Positions 8,362 to 18,358 of a stretch of 64,000 nt of DNA are shown one piece after another. The notes below the pieces were generated by a model. That model did not search any database and was not told the origin of the DNA. It saw nothing but the letters and a program-made list of their open reading frames with translations. This stretch comes from Pediococcus inopinatus. GTDB lineage: Bacteria > Bacillota > Bacilli > Lactobacillales > Lactobacillaceae. Within the stretch, counting starts at the first letter, position 1. Each line of letters opens with the position of its first letter. The stretch spans positions 1,612,001 through 1,676,000 of the forward strand of contig NZ_CP019981.1 in the NCBI RefSeq assembly GCF_002982135.1. Direction: 5' to 3'. Both the position numbers and the translations under genes were made by a program.

Positions 8362-8374
8362 GACAATATTCAAG
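8362..8374 (+). repeat. Right target-site duplication of the IS30 element
   Basis: Second copy of GACAATATTCAAG (see 7093-7105). Thirteen bases is longer than the 2-3 bases common in the IS30 family, although long duplications are known for some members such as IS1630. Confidence 0.85.
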
Positions 8375-10810
8375 TTAAAACCTTTGAAAATAAAAAACCA
8401 AACTGCAAATATTCTTTTTGTCGGTATATTGGCTTTATTATTAGTTGAATCCTTATTACTTACAAATCATCCAACCGCTAATATCACACTTTTAACGGGC
8501 TATGCATTTATACTTGGTGTCTACTTGCAAAATTTCTATCAAAAGATTGCAACTCCAAAAACAATAAGGATCATAGTAACCATCTTAGAATTAGTATCCA
8601 TCGCTTTGGCCATTATTTATCAATCAGAAATAACCTTGATCTTCCTTCCAGTTGTTAGTCTTCTATTCATTTCCAGCTGGTCATCGTCCCTTTTTAACTA
8701 TGATAAAGGTAATGAAATTTTTTCATCGACTTCGTCAGGCATGATTTTAGGACTTGTTTTGATCTTTTCTAATCCCTTGTCCAAACAGATTTTAACACGT
8801 TACTTTTCAGAACAGAGTCCAGCTTTGCTAGCAAACATTTTAAGACACGTAAGTCTCTTTTCTTTTTTCACCATACTAATAGCCATAATATATGCCTTTG
8901 TCATTTCCAAAGGCTTATCTTTACGTTTTAGTGGCGTTAAAAACAAATTGATCACTTTACCTGTTTCTATTTTTTTAATCAGTGGTTGCTACCTTATTTT
9001 TAATTACTCTCAATTTTATGGGCAGGGGCTTAAGACATTAATTTGGCGACAGAATGGTCAATTATACCTTGGCTTGCTCAACTTTTTTCTAATAACCTTA
9101 CTGTACTTAATTATCCAAATCATTTTTAATCGATTTTGGTATGCTAATACTTCGTTTGTAATGTTAATGCTAATTTGGAGTTACGCAAATTTTGCAAAAA
9201 TATCAGCACGTGATGAACCAATCATCGGATCCGACCTTGGATTAATCAAATCTCTTCCAGATATCATAAAAATGGTCAACGTAAAAATAGTCTTACTTTT
9301 GCTAGTTGGTCTGATTATTTTAATAATTGGATCAGCCTTTATGCAACGACATTTTTTAAAAGGCAAAATTTATAATTTACCAACAAGAATAATTTTACTG
9401 TTTGCTTCAGGCTTTATCTTGTATGGTTTTGCACAGACCGAAAATCAATTGAATTTGATTGCCTGGAAAAACCAAAAACCTACTAACGATAATATTTTCT
9501 TTACTGCCTTAAATAACTCAGGCTTTCATGCACATCCTGAATCTTTAGAATATTCTTCAAATAAATTTGGACCTGTTGTAACATTCTTTGGAACCGTAAT
9601 TATAAAAACGATGGACAAACCAAATAATTACAACAAAAAATCGATTGACAACATTACACAAAAATATCAGGCTTTAGCAACTCAGATTAATAAAACACGA
9701 GAAAATAATAGTTTGAATTCACAAACAGTCATTTATGTTTTGAGTGAAAGCTATGCAGATCCAAGAATGGTTCCCTCAGTTAAATTATCAAAAAATCCTA
9801 TTCCTTATGAACAAAAAATTGAACGAACTAACACTTCTGGACTAATGTACAGCTCTGGTTATGGTGGAGGAACAGCAAATATTGAGTTTGAAGCCTTAAC
9901 TGGGCTTTCAATGAATAACTTTGATCCTTCTTTAGTCACACCTTATGTATTTCTAGTTCCAAAAGTTAGTAATTTACCGGTAATCACTGACTATTTCAAA
10001 ACAAAGAATGCTATTCATCCTTATACTGGCACAACATATAATCGAACAACAGTGTTTAAAAAGTTCGGTTTCCAACATTTTTACAATTTTAATGGAAATA
10101 AACTTTCATACACAAAAAAGATTGGCAAATCTCAGTACGTTTCTGATGATTCGGCATATAAACAGCTTTTAAAACAAGTTAACTCAACAAAAAAAGGCCA
10201 ATTTATTCAACTTTCAACAATGCAGAACCACATGCCTTATACTCCTGGAACATATGCAAAAAATGAATATAAGGCTACTGGTAGGCTTACAAATTACAGT
10301 CTAAAAAAAGTAGAATCATATTCACAAGGCCTCAATTATACTGATCAAGCGCTTAAGAAACTCATTGGAAGAGTCTCTAAAATGAAAAAACACGTCACTA
10401 TTGTTTGGTATGGTGATCATTTGCCTGGACTGTATGATGGTCCAATCGTTGCAGGAAAAAATGCCACTAAGTATGATAATCGTTTACATCAAACTAACTA
10501 TTTTATTTATAGTAATTTCAAGCATCAACCACTTTCGCATACCAAAGTGGTTTCTCCCAATATGTTCACACCAATGGTTTTTCAGCAGACTAATACAAAA
10601 GTTTCACCATATATTGCATTATTAACTGAAATAAACAGATATGTGCCGGCTGCCGAAAGAAATAAATTCATGAACAGCAATGGTCAATATATTCCCAAGA
10701 ATTCACTGTCAGAAAAGTCAAAGAAGTTCTTACAGGATTATAAATTGATACAGTACGATATTACGGCAGGAAAACAATATTCCTTAAAGAATAAAAATTT
10801 TATAAAATAA
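8375..10810 (+). pseudogene. 3' fragment: membrane domain plus LTA-synthase-like sulfatase domain
   Basis: 812 codons are open from the IS30 junction; a TTG at 8384 is available but has no ribosome binding site. The first part holds about ten membrane helices (to about residue 330 of this piece). The rest is an extracellular sulfatase/alkaline-phosphatase-fold domain like lipoteichoic acid synthases: E in LSESYADP, candidate Thr nucleophile in GYGGGTANIEFEALTG, and metal-site WYGDHLPGLY. The family transfers glycerol phosphate or phosphoethanolamine-type groups onto surface polymers. Joined with 6692-7105 it would have been 949 residues, fused to an acyltransferase-like membrane part. Probably inactive now. 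Confidence 0.85.
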
Positions 10811-10960
10811 AAAATTAAGACTGAAGCGCAAATTGGAGCATCGAGATTGCCTTAATTTTATAAAAGTCATCAACCCTTTGTAAAATAAAATACCAACTAA
10901 AAGACATCAAATATTACATTACTTTTGGATATATGTTTAAAACTGAAAGTTAAACTAAAT

Positions 10961-10997
10961 AATACCGTTCATAATCAAGCTGATTACGAGCGGCATT
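10961..10997 (-). terminator. Terminator of the 11009-12760 gene
   Basis: AATACCGTTCATAATCA pairs with TGATTACGAGCGGCATT (three mismatches) just past the stop at 11009, with an ATTTAGTTT run following on the minus strand. Confidence 0.7.
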
Positions 10998-11008
10998 ATT
11001 TTTAGTTT

Positions 11009-12760
11009 CTACGACCTACGCACACTATAGTACACCCACAAGCCTAAAATTAAAAAGAAACCCATGATGGAAACAAAAATTGAAAATAATTGCATGTGAG
11101 TTGGAACATACTGTATCTTGAACTCATTTTTTGAAGACGAAGCTCTTACATTCAATAATTTATTTTTATCAACCTTAAACGGTACTTCGCTACCATTGCG
11201 TTTAACAACATAATTATTTTTATTATATACGTAGAAAGGTAAAGAAACATCACTCGATTTCCTTTGAACAGGAAGCTTGTATATCATTCCATTTGGAATA
11301 CTCTTTATTTTTCTCATGGTCATTAACTGGCCATCTGGTAAAATAGCTCTGTGTTGAGCCACATTAGTAAATAGCTTGCTATTCCATTCATTAGAAGCTT
11401 CTTTTGTCTCCGGTATATAATCACTACCATAATTATAATTTGCCAATCGAGAATAATTCTTATCGTCAATTTTAAAAAAATGATTTTTATAATTACTAGT
11501 AGCTGCATTTAATGTGTAATTCAAAGTTGGAAGTTGTTCCCTTTGTTGAACAAAACTGTATATAGAACTCATATTGAGCATGAGCAGAATCAATGGTAAT
11601 CCTGCAGCAACCCACTTTCTCTTTTCAGGTTTAAAAATAAATAGTATGACCTGAACACCTAGAACAGAAATAAAAAAGCTTGCAAGAAAAAAACACCGCC
11701 ATGGAAACTGCATAGCCTTCACAGGTGTATTTTGAAAAATAAACCAGGGAAACAAATTTGTACAAGCCCACAAACTTAATACAGTCCAACCTGTCAACTG
11801 TGAAGTTAATTTATTCATCGGTTTGACCCGTAGCAACAAAATTAATATTGCAATTGCTACAATGCCAATGTTATAAACCTCAGGGCGATAAATAGATATA
11901 CTGTTTGATATTGAATCTTTTAGAACATAAAAGGGATTCAGCGCCTCATTCTGTAATATGCGTGCTACCGGTAATTTCACAGTTGCACTACGAGATGTAT
12001 ACAAAAAGCTGTAAATGAATCCAAAAGATAACACTAGAAATAAAATCATGGCATTTAAGAATCTTAGGATAGTTAGCTTAATATTAGGAATCTTTTTTAA
12101 ATTAACAATTACCATCAAAACAAAGCAAAAAGCAATCATTAATGCACTCAGCAAATGTGAATAAAGAATTAAGCTCATTCCTAACGCTAAGATTGGCCAT
12201 TTTTTGGTATTACGAAACATCACTTCATAAAATCCCAAAAAAGCCAATGGAATGAAGGCAATGGCCAATAGCTCTCCAAGGTCAAAACGTGCAAACATAT
12301 CCGTAAAACGCCATGTTGCAAAAAAGTAAAAGTTAGTAAAAATAAATGCTTGAAAATTTGACCCGGAAAAACTTTTATATGATAAATGTGCAATAAAACA
12401 AGTAAGCAAATTTATCAAAATAAAACCATCATATATTGCAGATACCGGGCTTTTAATTAAAATCCTAAGAATAGCAAAAGGATACATAAAAAGATTCGGA
12501 TAAAATTGATCTACTGCAATTCCGGTCCTATTATATGCATATGTAGAAATAAACGATAAAAGATTATGTCCCTTTAAAACCCCAACAAGATTTTCAACTC
12601 TATCAATGTGAAAATGCAAGTCATCTCCCTTAAAAAGGAACCCAGATCTCTTGATAAGTATTATTGAAAAAATACTGATAAAAATGTAAAAAAATACAAT
12701 ACCTAAAGATAGAGAAACACTTCGCATAGATTCCTTTTTAACAACTTCTTTCGTTTGCAT
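11009..12760 (-). CDS. Large polytopic membrane protein, GT-C/YfhO-like
   Basis: 583 residues with about 12 hydrophobic helices, a first extracellular loop carrying FKGDDLHFHIDRVENL, and a C-terminal extracellular part of about 150 residues before a last helix. The loop after helix 1 resembles the 6-pyruvoyl-tetrahydropterin-synthase-related membrane family (PF10131), whose members look like GT-C glycosyltransferases using lipid-linked sugars. A role in decorating surface polymers is inferred from this and from the neighbours. ATG at 12760 follows GGAGG by 9 bases. It is a single gene with its own terminator. Confidence 0.75.
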   Translation of the reverse strand: MQTKEVVKKESMRSVSLSLGIVFFYIFISIFSIILIKRSGFLFKGDDLHFHIDRVENLVGVLKGHNLLSFISTYAYNRTGIAVDQFYPNLFMYPFAILRILIKSPVSAIYDGFILINLLTCFIAHLSYKSFSGSNFQAFIFTNFYFFATWRFTDMFARFDLGELLAIAFIPLAFLGFYEVMFRNTKKWPILALGMSLILYSHLLSALMIAFCFVLMVIVNLKKIPNIKLTILRFLNAMILFLVLSFGFIYSFLYTSRSATVKLPVARILQNEALNPFYVLKDSISNSISIYRPEVYNIGIVAIAILILLLRVKPMNKLTSQLTGWTVLSLWACTNLFPWFIFQNTPVKAMQFPWRCFFLASFFISVLGVQVILFIFKPEKRKWVAAGLPLILLMLNMSSIYSFVQQREQLPTLNYTLNAATSNYKNHFFKIDDKNYSRLANYNYGSDYIPETKEASNEWNSKLFTNVAQHRAILPDGQLMTMRKIKSIPNGMIYKLPVQRKSSDVSLPFYVYNKNNYVVKRNGSEVPFKVDKNKLLNVRASSSKNEFKIQYVPTHMQLFSIFVSIMGFFLILGLWVYYSVRRS

Positions 12761-12793
12761 GCTTTAAATCCTCCAATTTCAAGTACATCAAAT

Positions 12794-12811
12794 TACACTT
12801 TTTATAGTGTA
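12794..12811. promoter_or_regulatory. Perfect inverted repeat in the leader of the membrane protein gene
   Basis: TACACT (12794-12799) and AGTGTA (12806-12811) are separated by six bases and lie 34 bases upstream of the start at 12760. The minus-strand CTATAAA inside may be a -10 element, so the repeat is a candidate operator. No regulator is identified. Confidence 0.35.
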
Positions 12812-12951
12812 TCATACTTTGATAAATAATTTTTCCTCGTCGTTAAATATGGAATACTAATGCAAAATCAAAATGGAAAAATCAACCTCAACTTTTTAAC
12901 CGCACTTACATTGGCATAACCGTTAATCAGAAACCGATTTCTATTTCTAAT

Positions 12952-12982
12952 AAAAAAAATAAGTAATCTTAAAAGATTACCT
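12952..12982 (-). terminator. Terminator of the secreted-protein gene
   Basis: On the minus strand GTAATCTT pairs with AAGATTAC and a run of T residues follows (12952-12962 on the plus strand is almost all A). It lies about 70 bases past the stop at 13055. Confidence 0.75.
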
Positions 12983-13054
12983 ACAATTTTTTAAATAAGT
13001 AATGGGATTCACCATAAATATTGAAAGCCACTACAATACTAAATAGTTAAGTTA

Positions 13055-14215
13055 CTAGAAGGATTTCATACTACCCTTAAGAATTTCGTAACCCCGATTA
13101 GTTAATAGATAGGAACTGCCATCACTCGTAAATTGTAACCCTTCAAATTCGCGTTTAGCCGTGAATTGTGTCGATTGAACATCAGACTTCTTTAGCTTAC
13201 CCAGCTTGCTAACGGGCACTGAAATAATACTATCGTCGGCAATCATGTACAATCGATTTCGTTTCTTGTTATAAGCAAGTGATTGCGTATGTGTACCAGG
13301 ACCATACTTCAGGCCTTGCATGACTAAACTAAATTTAACAGATTTAGAGTAAATCTTTCCTTTGTACAGCTTTAAACCATACCCAGCCTGTTTAGAGTCT
13401 AAGTAGGCATTGCCATATTTGTCAAAAGCCAAATTTAAACCAGAAGCCACGTAACTATATTTACTCTTCAAGCGAAAATTGATTTTTTTATCCACTTTTA
13501 ATGTACTAATTTTAACTTGTTGGACATTGGCATATGTTGATACGTGATTGCCAGAACTTGTATTTGTACCCAAGAACCACAAATGTGAAGGATCTTTGGG
13601 GTTAAATGCCAAAGATTGGCCATGGCCAAAGCCTTTAAACTTTGGACCGACTTTGATCGCTGCCAAAACTTTTTTATAGGTCGCATTTTTATTTTGAACT
13701 GGATATTTTTTTGCATTTGCATTGTAGTATGTTGCGCGCCGAATCATATCCATCGTACCAGACTTCATAGCTCCTAACGCCCGCAACGCCTTCAGATTAT
13801 AACGAGTAATCCAGCCATATGATCCGCTAGTATTGAAGACATAAGCCGTATCTGCACTTGTCATTACCATACTTTGTGGATTTGACCAACTTAACCCTTT
13901 CCATTTAGTCACAGGTAAAAAGTAATTAGATTTAAAATCAACAACTTTATTGCTTTTTTTTGAATTATGCTTAATGGAGTCAGGTGTCATCTGAAAATGT
14001 GAATTATTATTGTATCCTGAAGCCGTTGAATACGAAAAGTTCTGTTTCAAGAAATAGTTAGAATTATTTAAATACTTGAACTTACTACAATTATATGAAG
14101 ACAATGCGTTACTCTTTTGTGTATACGTGGCCGCCATTACTGCTGAAGTACTACCAAGTAAAGTCAACGCAGTAGCCATTGAAATAAATAACTTTTTAAC
14201 AAATTTTCCATTCAA
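13055..14215 (-). CDS. Secreted protein with repeated beta-propeller-like motifs
   Basis: About 386 residues. N-terminal signal peptide: basic KFVKK, hydrophobic LFISMATALTLLGSTSAV, likely cleavage after MA. The mature part shows recurring motifs of the kind (P/H)QS-hydrophobic (NPQSMVM, GHGQSLAF, GTHTQSLAY, EFEGLQF) spaced 60-100 residues apart, suggesting beta-propeller blades. The pattern is reminiscent of helveticin J-like proteins, but I cannot confirm this. The TTG at 14215 is preferred as start because AAGGGG is 10 bases upstream; a TTG at 14224 would be too close. An extended -10 (GTGCTATAAT) lies just upstream. Confidence 0.75.
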   Translation of the reverse strand: MNGKFVKKLFISMATALTLLGSTSAVMAATYTQKSNALSSYNCSKFKYLNNSNYFLKQNFSYSTASGYNNNSHFQMTPDSIKHNSKKSNKVVDFKSNYFLPVTKWKGLSWSNPQSMVMTSADTAYVFNTSGSYGWITRYNLKALRALGAMKSGTMDMIRRATYYNANAKKYPVQNKNATYKKVLAAIKVGPKFKGFGHGQSLAFNPKDPSHLWFLGTNTSSGNHVSTYANVQQVKISTLKVDKKINFRLKSKYSYVASGLNLAFDKYGNAYLDSKQAGYGLKLYKGKIYSKSVKFSLVMQGLKYGPGTHTQSLAYNKKRNRLYMIADDSIISVPVSKLGKLKKSDVQSTQFTAKREFEGLQFTSDGSSYLLTNRGYEILKGSMKSF

Positions 14216-14273
14216 AACAATCAATCCCCTTATATTAATTAATCGTTTTTATTATAGCACTGAATAAAAGGAA

Positions 14274-14747
14274 TTATTGTTCGACTGGTACATTGTTATC
14301 CTTTAAAACCAACTTAGTATCTTCATTTCCTTTAAGGATGGCAAATAAATGTTTGTTTGGCACATCACATACTTCTCCCAAATCAATTTCAAATCCGTTA
14401 TCAACCGTAACAAGCCCAGTCAATCGATCTGAAATAAATTTTCGAATTGCTTGCGAAACTTGATCATGCTGATTCGTCTTTTCAACCGCAGCACTCAGTG
14501 TAAATCCTGTTTTGACATAAGATTCGATCATACTTACTTGCGCTAATGTATAATATGAATATTTTCGATGCTTACGTTCCTCAATACCATCATCAGGCGA
14601 AATATATCCTTTTTTCTCCCAATAACGTAACTTACGTTGAGAAACACCAGTAGCACGCGCAATGTCGCCAATTCCAAGCAAAAAATTATCTTTTTGCATA
14701 ATTTTTTTCATGCGGCCTATAAAATCTTTATCAATTTCCATTCTCAT
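14274..14747 (-). CDS. MerR-family transcriptional regulator
   Basis: About 157 residues. The winged-helix DNA-binding domain is at the N-terminus (LGIGDIARATGVSQRKLRYW, then EKKGYISP), with a C-terminal effector part of about 80 residues lacking the Cys pattern of metal sensors. It is divergent from a DHA2 drug exporter, and their shared promoter carries a palindrome (14833-14851), so it very likely controls that exporter and itself. The ATG at 14747 lies 8 bases after GGGAG; an ATG at 14753 is too close. Confidence 0.85.
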   Translation of the reverse strand: MRMEIDKDFIGRMKKIMQKDNFLLGIGDIARATGVSQRKLRYWEKKGYISPDDGIEERKHRKYSYYTLAQVSMIESYVKTGFTLSAAVEKTNQHDQVSQAIRKFISDRLTGLVTVDNGFEIDLGEVCDVPNKHLFAILKGNEDTKLVLKDNNVPVEQ

Positions 14748-14811
14748 CTTCATAACTCCCTATATGTTAGCTTTGAATTCCTTTTCATTTCTGTAATCTT
14801 ACCTGACATTC

Positions 14812-14873
14812 ATTATATATTTATTTACACTGTTGTCAAATAAGTTGACAAAAATAAGTTTATGACCTATATT
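14812..14873. promoter_or_regulatory. Divergent promoters with an operator formed by the two -35 boxes
   Basis: TTGTCAAATAAGTTGACAA (14833-14851) is a perfect inverted repeat. Its right arm is a plus-strand -35 (TTGACA 14845-14850), followed after 17 bases by TATATT (14868-14873). Its left arm is a minus-strand -35, followed after 16 bases by TATAAT (14817-14812). One bound dimer would cover both -35 boxes, explaining joint control of the MerR gene and the exporter. Confidence 0.75.
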
Positions 14874-14913
14874 ATTCAACGTACATTTTTTAGATGAAAG
14901 GAAGAATTAACAA

Positions 14914-16392
14914 ATGGGAACAGCAATAGATGAAAATGGAAAACCATATAACCGAACTTGGTTGATTGTGCTCCTTTTAGTTGGATCATTCTGTACGGTA
15001 TTAAATCAAACAATTTTAACTACCGCATTTCCAACTTTAATGAAGGCTTTTGATATTAATACTTCAACGGTTCAATGGTTAACTACTGGTTTTATGATGG
15101 TTAACGGAATTATGATTCCAATTAGTGCGTGGCTAACTTCACGTGTAGATTCAAAGAAATTATACTTAGGCGCAATGACTACCTTCTTAATAGGTACCAT
15201 TACATGTTATATTGCCCCTAACTTTGGGACTTTGTTAACAGGTCGATTGATTCAAGCTTTAGGTGTTGGAATTACAATGCCATTACTTCAGACATTGATG
15301 CTCACTATCTTCCCAGCAAACAAACGTGGTACTGCCATGGGATTAGCTGGCTTAGTAATTGGTGTTGCACCAGCAATCGGACCAACCCTATCCGGATGGG
15401 TTATTGATAACTATAGATGGCGGACGTTATTTGGAATGATTATTCCAGTTGTCATTGTCGTTATCATCGCTGGTTTTTGGTTGATGAAGAGTGTTCTTCC
15501 AACTAAGAAGAGTAAGCTTGATTGGTTATCTGCTGGTCTTTCTACCCTTGGATTCGGTAGTTTACTCTATGGATTCTCAAGTGTTGGAGACAAAGGTTGG
15601 GAAAGTCCTACTGTCATTACCACTTTAATTGTCGGTGTAATTGTTATTATCCTCTTCGGATGGCGTCAATTAACAATGGAACATCCATTCTTGAACCTCC
15701 GTGTTTTAAAAGTTCCAGAATTTTCAATTTCTGCCCTTTTAAGTTCTGTTTCTATGATGGCCATGGTTGGTGTTGAAATGGTGTTACCACTTTATCTCCA
15801 AATTGTTCGTGGCGACAGTGCTTTTGACTCTGGCCTTACCCTATTACCCGGAGCTTTAATGATGGGTGTTATGAGCCCAATTACGGGACGTGTGTTTGAT
15901 AAAATTGGTGCCAAGCGCTTGGCAATTACCGGGATGTTCCTCTTAACAATCGGAACACTTCCGTTTGCCTTTATTACTAAGACCACGCCCGTACTTAATT
16001 TAATTGTTTTGTATACAATCCGGATGTTCGGAGTTGCAATGACAATGATGCCTGTTACAACCGCTGGTATGAACGCTCTGCCACTCAATATGATGAGTAC
16101 TGGGACTGCCGTTAATAACACAATTCGTCAGGTTGCTTCTTCCGTTGGAACTGCAATTTTAATTAGTATTTTAACAAACGTAACTAAATCTGATATGCCT
16201 GGAAAAGGATTGCTTAAATCCGAACCACTTGCTTACAAGAACAGTGCCATTTCTGCAACCCTAAGTGGTTACCATGCTACCTTCTGGGCCGCCATTGCCT
16301 TTTGTGTATTAGGTCTAGTTGTAGCATTCTTTGTTAGTGGTCGGAGCCCGCGCTCGATCAAACCAGAAGCTGCTGATGGAGGTGACAAATAA
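14914..16392 (+). CDS. DHA2-family multidrug efflux MFS transporter
   Basis: 492 residues with 14 predicted membrane helices, as in EmrB/QacA-type drug:H+ antiporters. Motif C-like GVAPAIGPTLSGWVID lies in helix 5. AAAGGAAG precedes the ATG. The next gene starts within its stop codon (TAATG), so the two are translationally coupled. The divergent MerR regulator suggests induction by the exported compound. Confidence 0.92.
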   Translation: MGTAIDENGKPYNRTWLIVLLLVGSFCTVLNQTILTTAFPTLMKAFDINTSTVQWLTTGFMMVNGIMIPISAWLTSRVDSKKLYLGAMTTFLIGTITCYIAPNFGTLLTGRLIQALGVGITMPLLQTLMLTIFPANKRGTAMGLAGLVIGVAPAIGPTLSGWVIDNYRWRTLFGMIIPVVIVVIIAGFWLMKSVLPTKKSKLDWLSAGLSTLGFGSLLYGFSSVGDKGWESPTVITTLIVGVIVIILFGWRQLTMEHPFLNLRVLKVPEFSISALLSSVSMMAMVGVEMVLPLYLQIVRGDSAFDSGLTLLPGALMMGVMSPITGRVFDKIGAKRLAITGMFLLTIGTLPFAFITKTTPVLNLIVLYTIRMFGVAMTMMPVTTAGMNALPLNMMSTGTAVNNTIRQVASSVGTAILISILTNVTKSDMPGKGLLKSEPLAYKNSAISATLSGYHATFWAAIAFCVLGLVVAFFVSGRSPRSIKPEAADGGDK

Positions 16393-17135
16393 TGATAATT
16401 TATAGTATTGTTATTGCAGCCATCCTATTGTTCATTAGTATGGCTTATATTCCAAGTGCCACATGGAGAAACATCTTAAGTCCCATCTTTGCCGTAATTA
16501 TCATCCTTTGTGCAGTCTTCATGGTTCGAAATGATCGTGAACATTACGGGATGCACAAGGTTGATACTACACAGACAAGCGATCTCGTTTCCGTTTCCCC
16601 TTCTAAAGAAATGAAAATGTTGCTTTATCAACCAGTTGGAACAGCTGGTAAAGAAAAAGTTTATATTTACAAAAAGAACGTGAGCCAAAAGAAACCAACT
16701 ACGACTAACCCAGATCCTAGCAATACTACCAACACAGTTAAGACCGTTTCTGGTACCCCAACAGTTAAAACAACTACGACGCGTTGGGAATACAAGAACG
16801 ATGCCTATCGATTCTGGTTTGGAATTGCTGGTAATGGTCACAAGCTCATTCGTCATCACAATACCTTTAACATTAACAAGGATTGGTTGACCTTAAGTAG
16901 TGCCCAAGCTAAAAAGCTTCAAAAACTCGCCAAGGAGAATCAAGCAAAAATGAAAAACGAAGGCAAGCAATATGTTGGAGCTCAGGTAAAACAAACAGTC
17001 ACAGCAGCTATGAAGAAGAATCCAAAGATGTCTGCGGCTGATCAAAAATCCCTACAACAGGCAACTGTTAAAAAAGCAACGGCTGCCTATCAAAAACAAG
17101 CAACAGCTAAGATGATTGCTGAAGCTAAGAAGTGA
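16392..17135 (+). CDS. DUF4811 membrane-anchored protein, partner of the exporter
   Basis: 247 residues. Two N-terminal membrane helices (to about residue 45) are followed by an extracellular or cytosolic region with a Thr/Pro-rich stretch and a Lys/Ala/Gln-rich C-terminal tail likely to form a helix or coiled coil. This matches the DUF4811 family, commonly encoded right after DHA2 exporters in lactobacilli. The overlap with the exporter suggests they act together; the actual role is unknown. A strong terminator follows. Confidence 0.8.
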   Translation: MIIYSIVIAAILLFISMAYIPSATWRNILSPIFAVIIILCAVFMVRNDREHYGMHKVDTTQTSDLVSVSPSKEMKMLLYQPVGTAGKEKVYIYKKNVSQKKPTTTNPDPSNTTNTVKTVSGTPTVKTTTTRWEYKNDAYRFWFGIAGNGHKLIRHHNTFNINKDWLTLSSAQAKKLQKLAKENQAKMKNEGKQYVGAQVKQTVTAAMKKNPKMSAADQKSLQQATVKKATAAYQKQATAKMIAEAKK

Positions 17136-17154
17136 AATTACCTTTAAAACATTT

Positions 17155-17215
17155 AAAAGCCACCTGGTGGTTTCGAACAACGTACTTGTTGTTTCGAGAT
17201 ACCAAGTGGCTTTTT
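17155..17215. terminator. Strong terminator between DUF4811 and the acyltransferase
   Basis: AAAAGCCACCTGGTGGTTTC pairs with the region ending ACCAAGTGGCTTTTT; the long stem has a few mismatches. A/T runs on both sides allow use from both convergent genes. Confidence 0.9.
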
Positions 17216-17224
17216 CTAGTAAAA

Positions 17225-18259
17225 TTATTTGATATTCGTTGAATTGCTAATAGAATGCAATTTGATGATCTGAAAAAGCTTAGCCCGTAATGAATCAACT
17301 ATAAAAGCAACTATAATAACTAACGCAATACAGACAAGCCCATATAGTGGTACCCAAAACTGATCTTGAAATTTATAAGTCTGAAAGATATGATCCCACA
17401 CGAAATGTCTTATGAAGGGGTTATCTGTCAACAGATAAGCTGAAAATACTGTTTTGGCTATTTTATTTATAATCGGGCTATAAAATTTTTTTGAACGTAA
17501 AACAATAAGAAAAATAGCAGCGGCACCAACAAAGCCTAATAGTTTATCGGTGAAATGAACACTGTTTGAACCATAGCCCATATGATAGAGAATGACCATT
17601 GATAACATCTCAAGTATCCAAATAATTATAATAGTCGCATGTAATCTCCAAGTTTTAATCGGCTTTAGTTTATCTTGATATTTACGCAAAAAAGTACCGA
17701 TAAAATATACCACTATGAACGAAGCCAAATAATCCGACATCGTACCGTTTCGAAATAAGGATAAAGTATCAAATAACAGTAATGTAAATAGCAAAGCTAA
17801 ATGCCCTCGAAAATCCAGTTGTACCGATACAATGTTTAAAAACGGAATTAATAATACAAGCATTATGTAGGCAGTAACAAACCAATACTCTTGACTGATA
17901 AATGGGAATAACGCTTTAATAACATTTTCAAAGCTTGGTTGCATTATATTTAACGCCCAAGTAACGACAAAAATCAGAATGGAGTAAAACCAAACTTCTT
18001 GCATAGTTACAAAACTATGTTTTAATTGCTTTTTTTCGTGTTCAATTGGATCAATATTTTTTTTTACCGAAAAGTAACTTGTGATCAGCACAAACGCATA
18101 GGCTCCAAATTTTCCTAATGGCTGATAGATCATAGTTAATGCATAGCTAAAAAGTCCATGATGCGATGTATCCCATTCGCTCCAAAGTGAAAAATGGGAA
18201 AGCAAAATAAATACAATAGACACAATACGGAGAAGTTCAATATTCGAATTTCGTTTCAT
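17225..18259 (-). CDS. Acyltransferase-3 family membrane protein
   Basis: 344 residues with about ten membrane helices. The N-terminal NIELLRIVSIVFILLSHF carries the R and H typical of the PF01757 O-acyltransferase family, and QEYWFVTAYIMLVLLIP is the usual later motif. Such proteins acetylate surface polysaccharides or peptidoglycan. ATG 18259 is preferred (AAGGAG upstream); a longer frame to 18337 would run back through the terminator of the preceding gene. Its position after yfhO and tagGH suggests it modifies wall polymers. Confidence 0.85.
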   Translation of the reverse strand: MKRNSNIELLRIVSIVFILLSHFSLWSEWDTSHHGLFSYALTMIYQPLGKFGAYAFVLITSYFSVKKNIDPIEHEKKQLKHSFVTMQEVWFYSILIFVVTWALNIMQPSFENVIKALFPFISQEYWFVTAYIMLVLLIPFLNIVSVQLDFRGHLALLFTLLLFDTLSLFRNGTMSDYLASFIVVYFIGTFLRKYQDKLKPIKTWRLHATIIIIWILEMLSMVILYHMGYGSNSVHFTDKLLGFVGAAAIFLIVLRSKKFYSPIINKIAKTVFSAYLLTDNPFIRHFVWDHIFQTYKFQDQFWVPLYGLVCIALVIIVAFIVDSLRAKLFQIIKLHSISNSTNIK

Positions 18260-18296
18260 ATATAGTAAAAACTCCTTGTTATTATTTTGATAACAT

Positions 18297-18325
18297 AAAA
18301 AAACAGACGTCAACAAGCGTCTGTT
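18297..18325 (-). terminator. Terminator of the tagG-tagH-yfhO operon
   Basis: On the minus strand ACAGACG pairs with CGTCTGT across eight bases and seven T residues follow (18297-18303). It lies 34 bases past the yfhO stop and before the acyltransferase start. Confidence 0.88.
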
Positions 18326-18358
18326 CCAGTATATCACTCAGCATTCATATCGATTGAA

